Made by a program: the position numbers and the translations under genes
NCBI GenBank assembly: GCA_965205055.1
Contig: OZ242030.1
Coordinates: 124,001 to 188,000, forward strand
Reading direction: 5' to 3'
Source: CBDBBY01 sp965205055
Lineage (GTDB): Bacteria; Pseudomonadota; Alphaproteobacteria; Rhodobacterales; Rhodobacteraceae
Length of the DNA stretch: 64,000 bases
The notes under the pieces: model-generated
Told to the model about the DNA's origin: nothing
Databases searched by the model: none
What the model saw: the letters and a program-made list of their open reading frames with translations, nothing else
Shown: one piece after another, positions 17,295-24,745 of the stretch
Numbering within the stretch: position 1 is the stretch's first letter
Layout: each line of letters starts with the position of its first letter

Positions 17295-18260
17295 ATGCGC
17301 CTCAAGCTAGTCCCTGCGGAAACGAACTGGAATTTCCTGAAATACAGCCGCGTATCGGTCGGCGCGTCCGGCGCCGCTTTCGTCGCGTCGATCCTGCTGG
17401 TTCTGTTCGCAGGGCTGAATTTCGGCATTGATTTCCGCGGCGGAACGACGATCCGCACGGAAAGCGCCAGCCCGGTCGATGTCGGCGGCTATCGAGATGC
17501 GATCGCTCCTCTTGGACTGGGCGATGTATCCATAACCGAAGTGTTCGATCCGACGTTCGGCGCGGACAAGAACGTGGCGATGATCCGCATCGAGGTTCAG
17601 GAAGGCGATGAAGCCGTCGCTGCCGCGACTGTCGCCGCGGTCGAGGGCGCGCTTCGCAATATTGATCCCGCGATGGAGTTCCCGCTGGTCGAAAGCGTCG
17701 GCCCGAAGGTCTCAGGAGAACTGATCCAGAGGGCGGTCATCGCGGTGGTGCTCGCCATCGGAGCGGTGCTTTTCTACATCTGGATCCGATTCGAATGGCA
17801 ATTCTCCTTGGGCGCGGTCGCGGCGCTGATTCACGATGTCGTGCTGACGCTCGGCATGTTCAGCGCGCTTCAGATCAAATTCGACCTCGCGATCATCGCG
17901 GCCTTGCTCACGATTGTCGGCTATTCCCTGAATGACACGGTCGTCGTGTTCGACCGCATCCGCGAGAATCTGCGCAAATACAGAAAGCCCAAGCTCTTCG
18001 AGGTTCTGAACATGTCGATCAACGACACGCTTTCGCGGACAGTGATGACTTCGGTGACCACGCTTCTGGCGCTTCTGGCCTTGTTCACGTTCGGAGGCGA
18101 CGTGATTCGAGGCTTCGTTTTCGCAATGATTTGGGGCGTCGTTGTCGGCACCTACTCCAGCGTGTTCATCGCCACGAACGTTCTGCTGCATTTGGGCGTC
18201 AAGCGCGACTGGTCCAAGCAAAACCCGAAATCCGGAACTCAATTCACTTCGAATAGCTGA
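17295..18260 (+). CDS. secF: protein translocase subunit SecF
   Basis: A 321-aa partner of SecD. The first helix is followed by NFGIDFRGGTTI, the periplasmic P4 domain, and five helices. IVGYSLNDTVVVFDRIREN carries the conserved Asn-Asp of TM4, and SINDTLSRTVMTS is also typical. The ATG at 17295 is preferred over the TTG at 17289. The stop is 11 nt before the next gene. Confidence 0.95.
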   Translation: MRLKLVPAETNWNFLKYSRVSVGASGAAFVASILLVLFAGLNFGIDFRGGTTIRTESASPVDVGGYRDAIAPLGLGDVSITEVFDPTFGADKNVAMIRIEVQEGDEAVAAATVAAVEGALRNIDPAMEFPLVESVGPKVSGELIQRAVIAVVLAIGAVLFYIWIRFEWQFSLGAVAALIHDVVLTLGMFSALQIKFDLAIIAALLTIVGYSLNDTVVVFDRIRENLRKYRKPKLFEVLNMSINDTLSRTVMTSVTTLLALLALFTFGGDVIRGFVFAMIWGVVVGTYSSVFIATNVLLHLGVKRDWSKQNPKSGTQFTSNS

Positions 18261-18271
18261 AGCAAGCGCTC

Positions 18272-19030
18272 TTGGCGGATCTGGTCCAGAACTACTTGGG
18301 TTTTTCCCCGTACGCTCTGGCATGGATTTGCGCGGGAGCGTTCACCGCCGGAGTGGTGCGCGGTTTTTCCGGCTTCGGGACGGCCATGATTTTCCTTCCG
18401 TTCGCATCGTCCGTCATGTCGCCCGCGTGGGCGGTGACGGTACTTGTGGTCATGGAATTCCTGTCTTCCGCCGCGATTTTCAGGCGCATGGCGAAAGATG
18501 CGGAAATTGGCGAATTGGTGCGTCTCGTCGTCGGCGCTTTGGCTGCAGTTCCATTCGGCGTCGCCGTTTTGATTTTGATCGATGCGGAAGTGTTCAAGTA
18601 CGCGGTTTCTGTGCTCACCCTCGGAATGCTCGCATTTCTGCTTGCCGGCGTCAGGCTGAAGACGACTGTCAACAACGCGGTCGTTTACGGCGCGGGAGGC
18701 ATCGGAGGGTTCATGGCCGGCGCGGTCGGGCTTCCAGGTCCTCCCGTGATCCTGCTTTATCTCGCCCGGCCGTTGGGGCCGGTCGCGATTCGCGCAACTT
18801 TGTTCACTTATCTCGTGATAACGGACATAATGCTTTTCGGAGTATTCGCGGCATCCGGAATTCTGGAGCGGGAACCCATCGTCACGGGCCTGTTCGCAGC
18901 GATACCGTTCGCTGCGGCCATGGCGGTCGGGGCGTTCATATTTTCTCCGGAGAAGGCGAAGGTTTACCGCTATGTCGCATATTGCATAGTCGGCGCGTCG
19001 GCGGTGATGGGACTGCCTGTATGGCGATGA
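18272..19030 (+). CDS. TauE/SafE-family (sulfite exporter-like) permease
   Basis: A 252-aa protein with seven or eight hydrophobic segments. The N-terminal GVVRGFSGFGTAMIFLP repeat and the second-half GGIGGFMAGAVGLPGPPVIL repeat are the two inverted TauE/SafE half-motifs. The family exports small organic or sulfur-containing anions; the substrate cannot be told. The TTG start at 18272 is inferred because the first helix begins soon after and no in-frame ATG lies upstream of it. It is probably cotranscribed with secF. Confidence 0.85.
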   Translation: MADLVQNYLGFSPYALAWICAGAFTAGVVRGFSGFGTAMIFLPFASSVMSPAWAVTVLVVMEFLSSAAIFRRMAKDAEIGELVRLVVGALAAVPFGVAVLILIDAEVFKYAVSVLTLGMLAFLLAGVRLKTTVNNAVVYGAGGIGGFMAGAVGLPGPPVILLYLARPLGPVAIRATLFTYLVITDIMLFGVFAASGILEREPIVTGLFAAIPFAAAMAVGAFIFSPEKAKVYRYVAYCIVGASAVMGLPVWR

Positions 19031-19387
19031 TGCGGAGGCCGCTTGAGAAGCCTGCGGGCTCTTTGCAAGCTTGCCGCCCACTCAAAATCGCTGTTCGAAT
19101 CGGTTTCAGGACGGGTGAAGCCTGATCATGGCTCTTTCGGTTCAGGCGTTGTCACTTCGACGACGGGCAGCAGGCACGTTTGAAGTTCTGCCTTTCTCAA
19201 ATGGGCCGCGACGATTTTTCCTATCCGGCCTGCTTCGTTGGCCTGCTTGCGCGAACCGGGTTTTCAAGTTTGGAGACCAATAACTCGCGATTGCACACCC
19301 GAAATACAGTTTTGCGTTTGCATATGGCTTTACTGTCGCCCAACACAAATATATTGAACTCGCGATATTACGCGCTCGGAGCAGCCG
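19031..19387. other. intergenic region upstream of the superoxide dismutase gene
   Basis: About 350 nt without a supported gene. A minus-strand frame near 19130-19260 reads KIVAAHLRKAELQTCLL but has a stop just upstream and was not recognised. The right part is AT-rich (around 19330-19370) and probably holds the promoter of the dismutase gene. Confidence 0.4.
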
Positions 19388-20131
19388 ATGAATCAATCGC
19401 AAGGATTGTCTAGGCGTCGCGTCGTGCAAGCGACCGCGTTGGCGGGAGCCGCAGGTCTGGCTGGCATGTTACCCGGGTTGTCGTTTGCGAGTTCAGAATC
19501 TGCAATTCGAAAGGGCAGACCAATGGCATTCAATTTACCTGACTTACCATACGCCTACGATGCGCTCGCGAGTTCGGGCATGTCGAAGGAAACCTTGGAA
19601 TTCCATCACGACCTTCATCACAAGGCATACGTGGACAACGGCAGCAAGCTCGTGTCCGGCACCGAGTGGGAAGCGAAATCACTCGAGGAGATCGTGGTCG
19701 GAACCTACCAGTCCGGAGCCGTCGCGCAGAACGGCATTTTCAACAATGCTTCGCAGCATTGGAACCATGTCCAGTTCTGGGAAATGATGGGGCCCGGCAA
19801 CTCCGGCATGCCGTCGGAACTGGAGGTCAGGATCAATCGTTCCTTCGGATCGGTTGAAAAATTCAAGGCCGACTTCGCCGCCGCAGGCGTCGCCCAGTTC
19901 GGCTCCGGATGGTGCTGGCTGGTCGCCGACTCGGACGGATCGTTGAAGGTCACCAAGACCGAAAACGGAGTGAACCCGCTTTGCTTCGGACAGACCGCCC
20001 TGCTCGGCTGCGATATTTGGGAGCATTCCTATTATATCGATTTCAGAAACAAGCGGCCGGCCTACTTGGCGAATTTCCTGGACAATCTCGTGAACTGGGA
20101 GAACGTCGCTTCGCGCCTTCCATCCGGCTGA
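19388..20131 (+). CDS. sodB: Fe/Mn superoxide dismutase with apparent Tat leader
   Basis: A 247-aa enzyme that turns superoxide into peroxide and oxygen. The core begins at FNLPDLPYAYDALASSG, with metal ligands in LEFHHDLHHKAYV, ASQHWNHVQFW, and DIWEHSYYIDF. The core is about 200 aa, the usual size. Ahead of it is a 45-residue extension with SRRRVVQATALAGAAGLAG, which looks like a Tat signal peptide and would send the enzyme to the periplasm. A second possible start, ATG at 19523, has GAAAGGG a few nt upstream, so both a periplasmic and a cytosolic form are conceivable. Fe versus Mn was not settled. Confidence 0.92.
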   Translation: MNQSQGLSRRRVVQATALAGAAGLAGMLPGLSFASSESAIRKGRPMAFNLPDLPYAYDALASSGMSKETLEFHHDLHHKAYVDNGSKLVSGTEWEAKSLEEIVVGTYQSGAVAQNGIFNNASQHWNHVQFWEMMGPGNSGMPSELEVRINRSFGSVEKFKADFAAAGVAQFGSGWCWLVADSDGSLKVTKTENGVNPLCFGQTALLGCDIWEHSYYIDFRNKRPAYLANFLDNLVNWENVASRLPSG

Positions 20132-20164
20132 CTCGCCGGACAATCGGCTTCATCGAAGGAAGAA

Positions 20165-20191
20165 GGTGCTTCGCCTGATAGGCGAAGCACC
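20165..20191 (+). terminator. strong hairpin after the dismutase gene
   Basis: A perfect 11-bp stem (GGTGCTTCGCC at 20165-20175 with its complement at 20181-20191) and a 5-nt loop, 34 nt after the stop. The following T-run is weak (ATTATTTT at about 20200-20207) and overlaps the start of the next gene, so it may be an attenuator-like or bidirectional structure. Confidence 0.6.
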
Positions 20192-20205
20192 GCCGCTGCA
20201 TTATT

Positions 20206-21153
20206 TTGACGAGTCGGCGGAAAGGCTTGCTCGCGATGGCTGCGGCGAGCATGATCTGGGGTCTGTCGCCCTTGTTCTACAAGCCTTTGGAGCACGTCCC
20301 GCCCGGCGAGATCATGTCCCACAGGGTAGTCTGGGCATTCGTGATTTTCGCGTCGGTGCTGGCGATTCAAGGCCGGTTCCGACTGGTTTTCGCCTCATTG
20401 ACCGGTTCGCTGAAGACATTCGGGTTGGCGGCGGTCTCGGCGCTCATGATCGCCTTGAACTGGTTCTTTTTGATCTATGCCGTCCTGACGGAGAGAACGA
20501 CCGACGCGAGCTTGGGCTATTTCATATTCCCTCTCGTCGCCGTGCTGATCGGCGCCGCCGTATTCCGGGAGCAACTCACGCCGACCCAGAAAGCAGCTGT
20601 CGCCATTGCCGCTGCGGGCGTGCTCGTGCTGACGATCGGACTTGGCACGGCGCCGTGGATATCGATCATTCTGGCGATCAGTTTCGCGGTCTACGGGTAT
20701 TTGAAGAAGAACACTTCCGAAAGTCCGATCGGTTCCGTGGCGAACGAAGCATTGATCATTGCGCCGTTCGCGCTGGGTTGGCTGATCGGCGTGCACTTCT
20801 TCGATCTGGCGGGAATCGGCGGGCAGACCGGCGGATATTTCGGCGCGCGGATGTTCGAAACCTTCATGTTCGTATCGTACGGAGTAATCACGGCAAGCCC
20901 GTTGATCCTGATGGCGTACGCGTCGCAAAGAATTCTGTACTCCGAGGTCGGACTGATTCAGTATGTGAATCCGACACTTCAGTTCCTCGTGGCCATTCTG
21001 GTTTTCGGCGAGCCCTTCACCGTCTGGCACGGCATGGCGTTTCCGGCGATCTGGGTCGCGCTGCTGCTGTTTTCGGCGTCGACGCTTGGCTACGCCAGAT
21101 TCTCCCGCAAACCCTCGATCAATGCGGATACCGAGTCCAGGACCACGAAGTGA
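20206..21153 (+). CDS. rarD: EamA/RarD-type drug-metabolite transporter
   Basis: A 315-aa inner-membrane protein with ten hydrophobic segments. The opening GLLAMAAASMIWGLSPLFYK, the VPPGEIMSHRVVWAF stretch, ALNWFFLIYAV and the SLGYFIFPLVAVLIGA segment match RarD of the DMT superfamily. A TTG start at 20206 is assumed because the family begins a few residues before the first helix; ATG at 20236 is a later option. Its 3' end overlaps the converging LOG gene by 64 nt. Confidence 0.85.
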   Translation: MTSRRKGLLAMAAASMIWGLSPLFYKPLEHVPPGEIMSHRVVWAFVIFASVLAIQGRFRLVFASLTGSLKTFGLAAVSALMIALNWFFLIYAVLTERTTDASLGYFIFPLVAVLIGAAVFREQLTPTQKAAVAIAAAGVLVLTIGLGTAPWISIILAISFAVYGYLKKNTSESPIGSVANEALIIAPFALGWLIGVHFFDLAGIGGQTGGYFGARMFETFMFVSYGVITASPLILMAYASQRILYSEVGLIQYVNPTLQFLVAILVFGEPFTVWHGMAFPAIWVALLLFSASTLGYARFSRKPSINADTESRTTK

Positions 21154-21644
21154 TCTCCCAATTGCTCGTCGGCGAAACCTTTGTCGATTGCGGAGTTCAC
21201 AAGCTCCAAAAGACTTGTCCAGTAGCCGCCGCAGTTCAAAATGTAGATCGGCTTGCGGTGCAGTCCGAGGTGTCGCCAAGTCAGAACTTCAAAGAACTCG
21301 TCCAGCGTGCCCGGACCGCCTGGAAGAACCACAATTGCGTCGGAGTTCGCAAACATGGTATCCTTCCGCTCATGCATGGTCTTTGTCACAATCAGGGTAT
21401 CGAGATTGGCGTCCGCGACTTCAATGTCCAGCAGATGTTTCGGAATGACACCGAATACCGTTCCGCCGGCGGCTTTGGCGGACCGGGCGGCGATGCCCAT
21501 TAATCCTATGCCTCCAGCACCGTAGACCAGCCGCCAGCCTTCCAGAGCGATCTTTGTTCCGAACTCGGCAGCAGCATCCCCATATTTCTTGTCGGTTCCC
21601 ACGCGGGATCCGCAGAAGAGGCAGACAGATCGATTTGATGTCAT
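21090..21644 (-). CDS. LOG-family cytokinin riboside 5'-monophosphate phosphoribohydrolase-like protein
   Basis: A 184-aa Rossmann-like protein. The two family hallmarks are MHERK at residues 90-94 and PGGPGTLDE at 108-116, which bind the ribose phosphate of AMP-type substrates; VYGAGGIGLMG is the third. LOG proteins split nucleoside monophosphates into base and ribose 5-phosphate. The bacterial role is mostly nucleotide salvage or stress. It converges with rarD, with the coding regions overlapping by 64 nt on opposite strands. Confidence 0.92.
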   Translation of the reverse strand: MTSNRSVCLFCGSRVGTDKKYGDAAAEFGTKIALEGWRLVYGAGGIGLMGIAARSAKAAGGTVFGVIPKHLLDIEVADANLDTLIVTKTMHERKDTMFANSDAIVVLPGGPGTLDEFFEVLTWRHLGLHRKPIYILNCGGYWTSLLELVNSAIDKGFADEQLGDHFVVLDSVSALIEGLRENLA

Positions 21645-21753
21645 GATATCTTTCAGTTTCCATCAAGATTGTCTTGATTTATCTGCATGCGTTCATAATG
21701 AACGGTGTTGATGTCAATTCCGATCCGGAACTGTTTCCGGCAGAGGTCACCTA

Positions 21754-24297
21754 ATGGTTAAATCCACATTTGCCAAATACGCGGAACGCGTCTCAATTCT
21801 GGTGGTCGCCCTGATCGTTGTCGCGTGGGTGGTTTTGACGTTTTTCGTGGATGATTCGCAGGAGCCTGCCCCTGTTGATCAGGGTCAAAGTGATCAGATC
21901 GACGATAGTGTCGAATCAATTTCCGGCGACGAAACAGCTCCGGACCCGGCGAGCGACCCGAACGATGTTCCTCCGGCGGACGACGATGCGGCTTCAGGCG
22001 GGGATACTGCTGAATCTTCTGACCCGGCAGGGGATGGCGCATCCGTGGAAGCTGGAACGGATGGCGATTCCGCCGAGGATTTGGACGGCTCGGAATTCGA
22101 AGGTACCCAGCCGGGCCAGGAGGTTGAGACGGAATCTACCGGCGAAGGCGTTAGTGCGGAACCGGGTCAATCCGCAACTTCTGGATCTGAAGACATTGCG
22201 CCCAGTGACGTTGGAACGGGTGCCGGTATGCCGTCGGACGGGGGCGATTCCACCAAGACTTCAGATGGTTTGGAATCGGACGGTGCCGACGATGCCCAGA
22301 CAGAACCGGAGGTTGAGACGGAATCTACCGGCGAAGGCGTCAGTACGGAGCCGGATCAATCCGCAACTTTTGGATCTGAAGACATTGCGCCCGATGACGC
22401 TGGAACGGATGGCGATGCGCCGCCGGACGGGGGCGATTCCGCCAAGACTTCAGATGGTTTGGAATCGGACGGTGCCGACGATGCCCAGACAGAACCGGAG
22501 GTTGGGACGGAATCTAGCGGCGATGGGTCGGCTGGCGGCGAAGGCGTCAGTACGGAGCCGGATCAATCCGCAGCTTCTGGATCTGAAGACATTGCGCCCG
22601 ATGACGCTGGAACGGGTGCCGGTATGTCGTCGGACGGGGGCGATTCCGCCAAGACTTCAGATGGTTTGGAATCGGACGGTGCCGACGATGCCCAGGCAGA
22701 ACCGGAGGTTGGGACGGAATCTAGCGGCGATGGGTCGGCTGGCGGCGAAGGCGTTAGTGCGGAACCGGGTCAATCCGCAACTTCTGGATCTGAAGACATT
22801 GCGCCCGATGACGCTGGAACGGGTGCCGGTATGTCGTCGGACGGGGGCGATTCCGCCAAGACTTCAGATGGTTTGGAATCGGACGGTGCCGACGATGCCC
22901 AGACAGAACCGGAGGTTGGGACGGAATCTAGCGGCGATGGGTCGGCTGGCGGCGAAGGCGTCAGTACGGAGCCGGATCAATCCGCAACTTCTGGATCTGA
23001 AGACATTGCACCCGATGACGCTGGAACGGATGGCGATGCGCCTCCCGACAATGGCGACACCGTCGGAGACTCGGACGGTTCGGAATCCGAACGCACCGAA
23101 GACGCTCAGCCGGGCCAGAAGGCTGAAACGGGGTCGAGCGGAGATGAGTCGGATGGCGGCGAAGGCGGCAACACGGAATCGGATCAGTCCGCATCCTCCG
23201 GGTCTGAAGACAGTATGCCCGATGACGCTGAACCTTCGGACGACGCCGCTTCCGCCGCAGTTTCAGCCGGCCCGAAAGCCGACTCCGCCAATGGCGAGCA
23301 GTTGGCCTTCAACATTGAACCAAGCGATGGGGTTGGCGCTTCAGTGCAGGGAGAGAACGTAATTTTGCCGACCTTCGACGTTGTGCGCGTGGACCAGTTC
23401 GAATTTGCGACGATTGCCGGGCGCGGCATGCCAAACTGGGCAATCGACGTGTTGATCAATTCTGAATTGAAAGAAAGCGGTACAATAGGCGGGGATGGCC
23501 AATTCGCGTTCGTTTTTCAACTTGATGCCGAGGGCGGACCGTCGGAGATCGCATTGCTTTCGCGCGATGAAGACGGAACGATATATCGCTCGCCGGAGAC
23601 GGTGGTGATAATCGCGCCGGAAAGCGTTGCAACCCCTGAATCGGAAGAAATACGGCTGTCGAGCGCTGATCAGTTGCTTCCGGCGGTGCTGATCGCAACG
23701 CCGGAAAGCGTCAAGCTGAAGCAGCCTCCAATTCCGGACCGACCGGCAGGAAATCCCGGCGAAAACCTGCTGATCGATTCAATCTCTTACGACATGGATG
23801 GAGAGGTCGTGCTTGCTGGAAGGGGCGGCGCAAACGGTTTCATCAGAGTTTATTTGAACAATTTGCCCGTCAAGACGGAGCGAATAACGGATTTTGGAAC
23901 GTGGGAGATCTCTCTTCCTGATGCGGATGCCGGCCGCTACATGCTGAAAATTGAGGAGCTGGATCAATCCAAGAAAGTTGTGGCAAGCGTTGTCACTCCA
24001 TTCCAAAAGGAATTTCAAGGCGACGCTTTGGAAAGAATGAAAGGAGCCGCGCAGGCTTCCGGCAGGAGAGGTGCATTTGACTTGGACGACGGCAGGATCG
24101 CCGATATAGTGACTGTCCAGCCCGGCTATACGCTTTGGGGAATTTCGCGCAGAAGTTTCGGCCAAGGTCGGTTTTACGTTCGGATTTATCACATGAACAT
24201 CGACCGGATCGATGATCCGGACCTTATTTTTCCCGGACAGTTGCTTGTCGTTCCCAACTTCGACACCGCTCCGCCGCGACGTCCTTACCCCAATTGA
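21754..24297 (+). CDS. membrane-anchored acidic-repeat protein with C-terminal LysM domain
   Basis: An 847-aa protein. A single helix near the N-terminus (VSILVVALIVVAWVVLTFFV) anchors it. Residues about 125-495 are a very acidic, low-complexity tandem repeat rich in Asp, Glu, Gly and Ser (see the repeat entry). Three bacterial-Ig-like stretches follow (for example DVLINSELKESGTIGGDGQF and LAGRGGANGFIRVYLNN). A LysM domain closes the protein (VQPGYTLWGISRRSFG to LIFPGQLLVVPN). It is presumably a periplasmic peptidoglycan-binding protein with a long flexible spacer, as seen in alphaproteobacterial LysM proteins. The exact function is unknown. Confidence 0.85.
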   Translation: MVKSTFAKYAERVSILVVALIVVAWVVLTFFVDDSQEPAPVDQGQSDQIDDSVESISGDETAPDPASDPNDVPPADDDAASGGDTAESSDPAGDGASVEAGTDGDSAEDLDGSEFEGTQPGQEVETESTGEGVSAEPGQSATSGSEDIAPSDVGTGAGMPSDGGDSTKTSDGLESDGADDAQTEPEVETESTGEGVSTEPDQSATFGSEDIAPDDAGTDGDAPPDGGDSAKTSDGLESDGADDAQTEPEVGTESSGDGSAGGEGVSTEPDQSAASGSEDIAPDDAGTGAGMSSDGGDSAKTSDGLESDGADDAQAEPEVGTESSGDGSAGGEGVSAEPGQSATSGSEDIAPDDAGTGAGMSSDGGDSAKTSDGLESDGADDAQTEPEVGTESSGDGSAGGEGVSTEPDQSATSGSEDIAPDDAGTDGDAPPDNGDTVGDSDGSESERTEDAQPGQKAETGSSGDESDGGEGGNTESDQSASSGSEDSMPDDAEPSDDAASAAVSAGPKADSANGEQLAFNIEPSDGVGASVQGENVILPTFDVVRVDQFEFATIAGRGMPNWAIDVLINSELKESGTIGGDGQFAFVFQLDAEGGPSEIALLSRDEDGTIYRSPETVVIIAPESVATPESEEIRLSSADQLLPAVLIATPESVKLKQPPIPDRPAGNPGENLLIDSISYDMDGEVVLAGRGGANGFIRVYLNNLPVKTERITDFGTWEISLPDADAGRYMLKIEELDQSKKVVASVVTPFQKEFQGDALERMKGAAQASGRRGAFDLDDGRIADIVTVQPGYTLWGISRRSFGQGRFYVRIYHMNIDRIDDPDLIFPGQLLVVPNFDTAPPRRPYPN
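22126..23240 (+). repeat. in-frame tandem repeat, six units of 189-207 bp
   Basis: Unit starts are at 22126, 22315, 22504, 22711, 22918 and 23125. The first two are 63 codons each; the next three are 69 codons each because they carry an extra GDGSAGG-type insert. Shared words are SGSEDIAPDDAGT, SDGGDSAKTSDGLESDGADD and AQTEPEV. The middle copies are almost identical in DNA, so slippage or recombination can change copy number; the last unit is diverged. All lengths are multiples of three, keeping the protein in frame. Confidence 0.92.
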
Positions 24298-24745
24298 CAT
24301 GTCGCTCTTCCGGCGGCGGTGCATCGCTCGCCTGCGCCAGAGGTTTCAGCGAAACCCGGAATTCAAGAAGCCCGCCGGATCGTTCGCGGCGCGCGCGGCG
24401 ATCGGAGTTCTTCGAACTGCTCGCGCGGACTTTCGGATGAACGGTCGAGGGCGCGTCTCATGATCCTTGGTCGGTCGGCGCCGCGACGGGCGTTCAATCG
24501 AGGACGTCGGCCCGACGATTGTTTTCAATGCGGCATTTGACGGCGAGCGTAGCTTTGGTGTCCGTTTTCGACCGCGGCATCTCCTCCGCACATCTCAATC
24601 CAAGATCGTCGTACGCACCCGCAAGCCGTCCGTGAATTGGCAGGAACGAATGCAGCTTACGGACTTCGAACCTTGACCAAAACCTCAGGTTCTCGACAAC
24701 CGCGCAGGGCAAGCAATGTTCATTGCCGCGATTTCGCTCGGTTTG
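24298..24745. other. non-coding stretch between converging LysM and RND genes
   Basis: About 450 nt between two converging genes. Short frames exist on both strands (for instance around 24494-24712 on minus) but none was recognised. No clear terminator hairpin with a T-run was found. Confidence 0.45.

Noticed and set aside
20166..21503. A 445-codon plus-strand open frame across rarD and the LOG gene
   Set aside because: It is out of frame with rarD and antisense to the LOG gene; both of these have family motifs and the long frame has none.
22126..23240. Tandem repeats considered as a CRISPR or minisatellite array
   Set aside because: Unit lengths are 189-207 bp, contiguous and in frame with a coding gene; there are no short repeats with unique spacers.
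21851..23362. A 503-codon frame inside the LysM gene
   Set aside because: A +1-type frame of the tandem repeat, so it is repetitive too. It is Arg/Met/Leu-rich and lacks the membrane helix and LysM domain of the accepted frame.
24494..24712. Minus-strand frame of 72 codons suspected as a transposase relic
   Set aside because: No catalytic or family motif could be recognised and the opposite strand is equally open.
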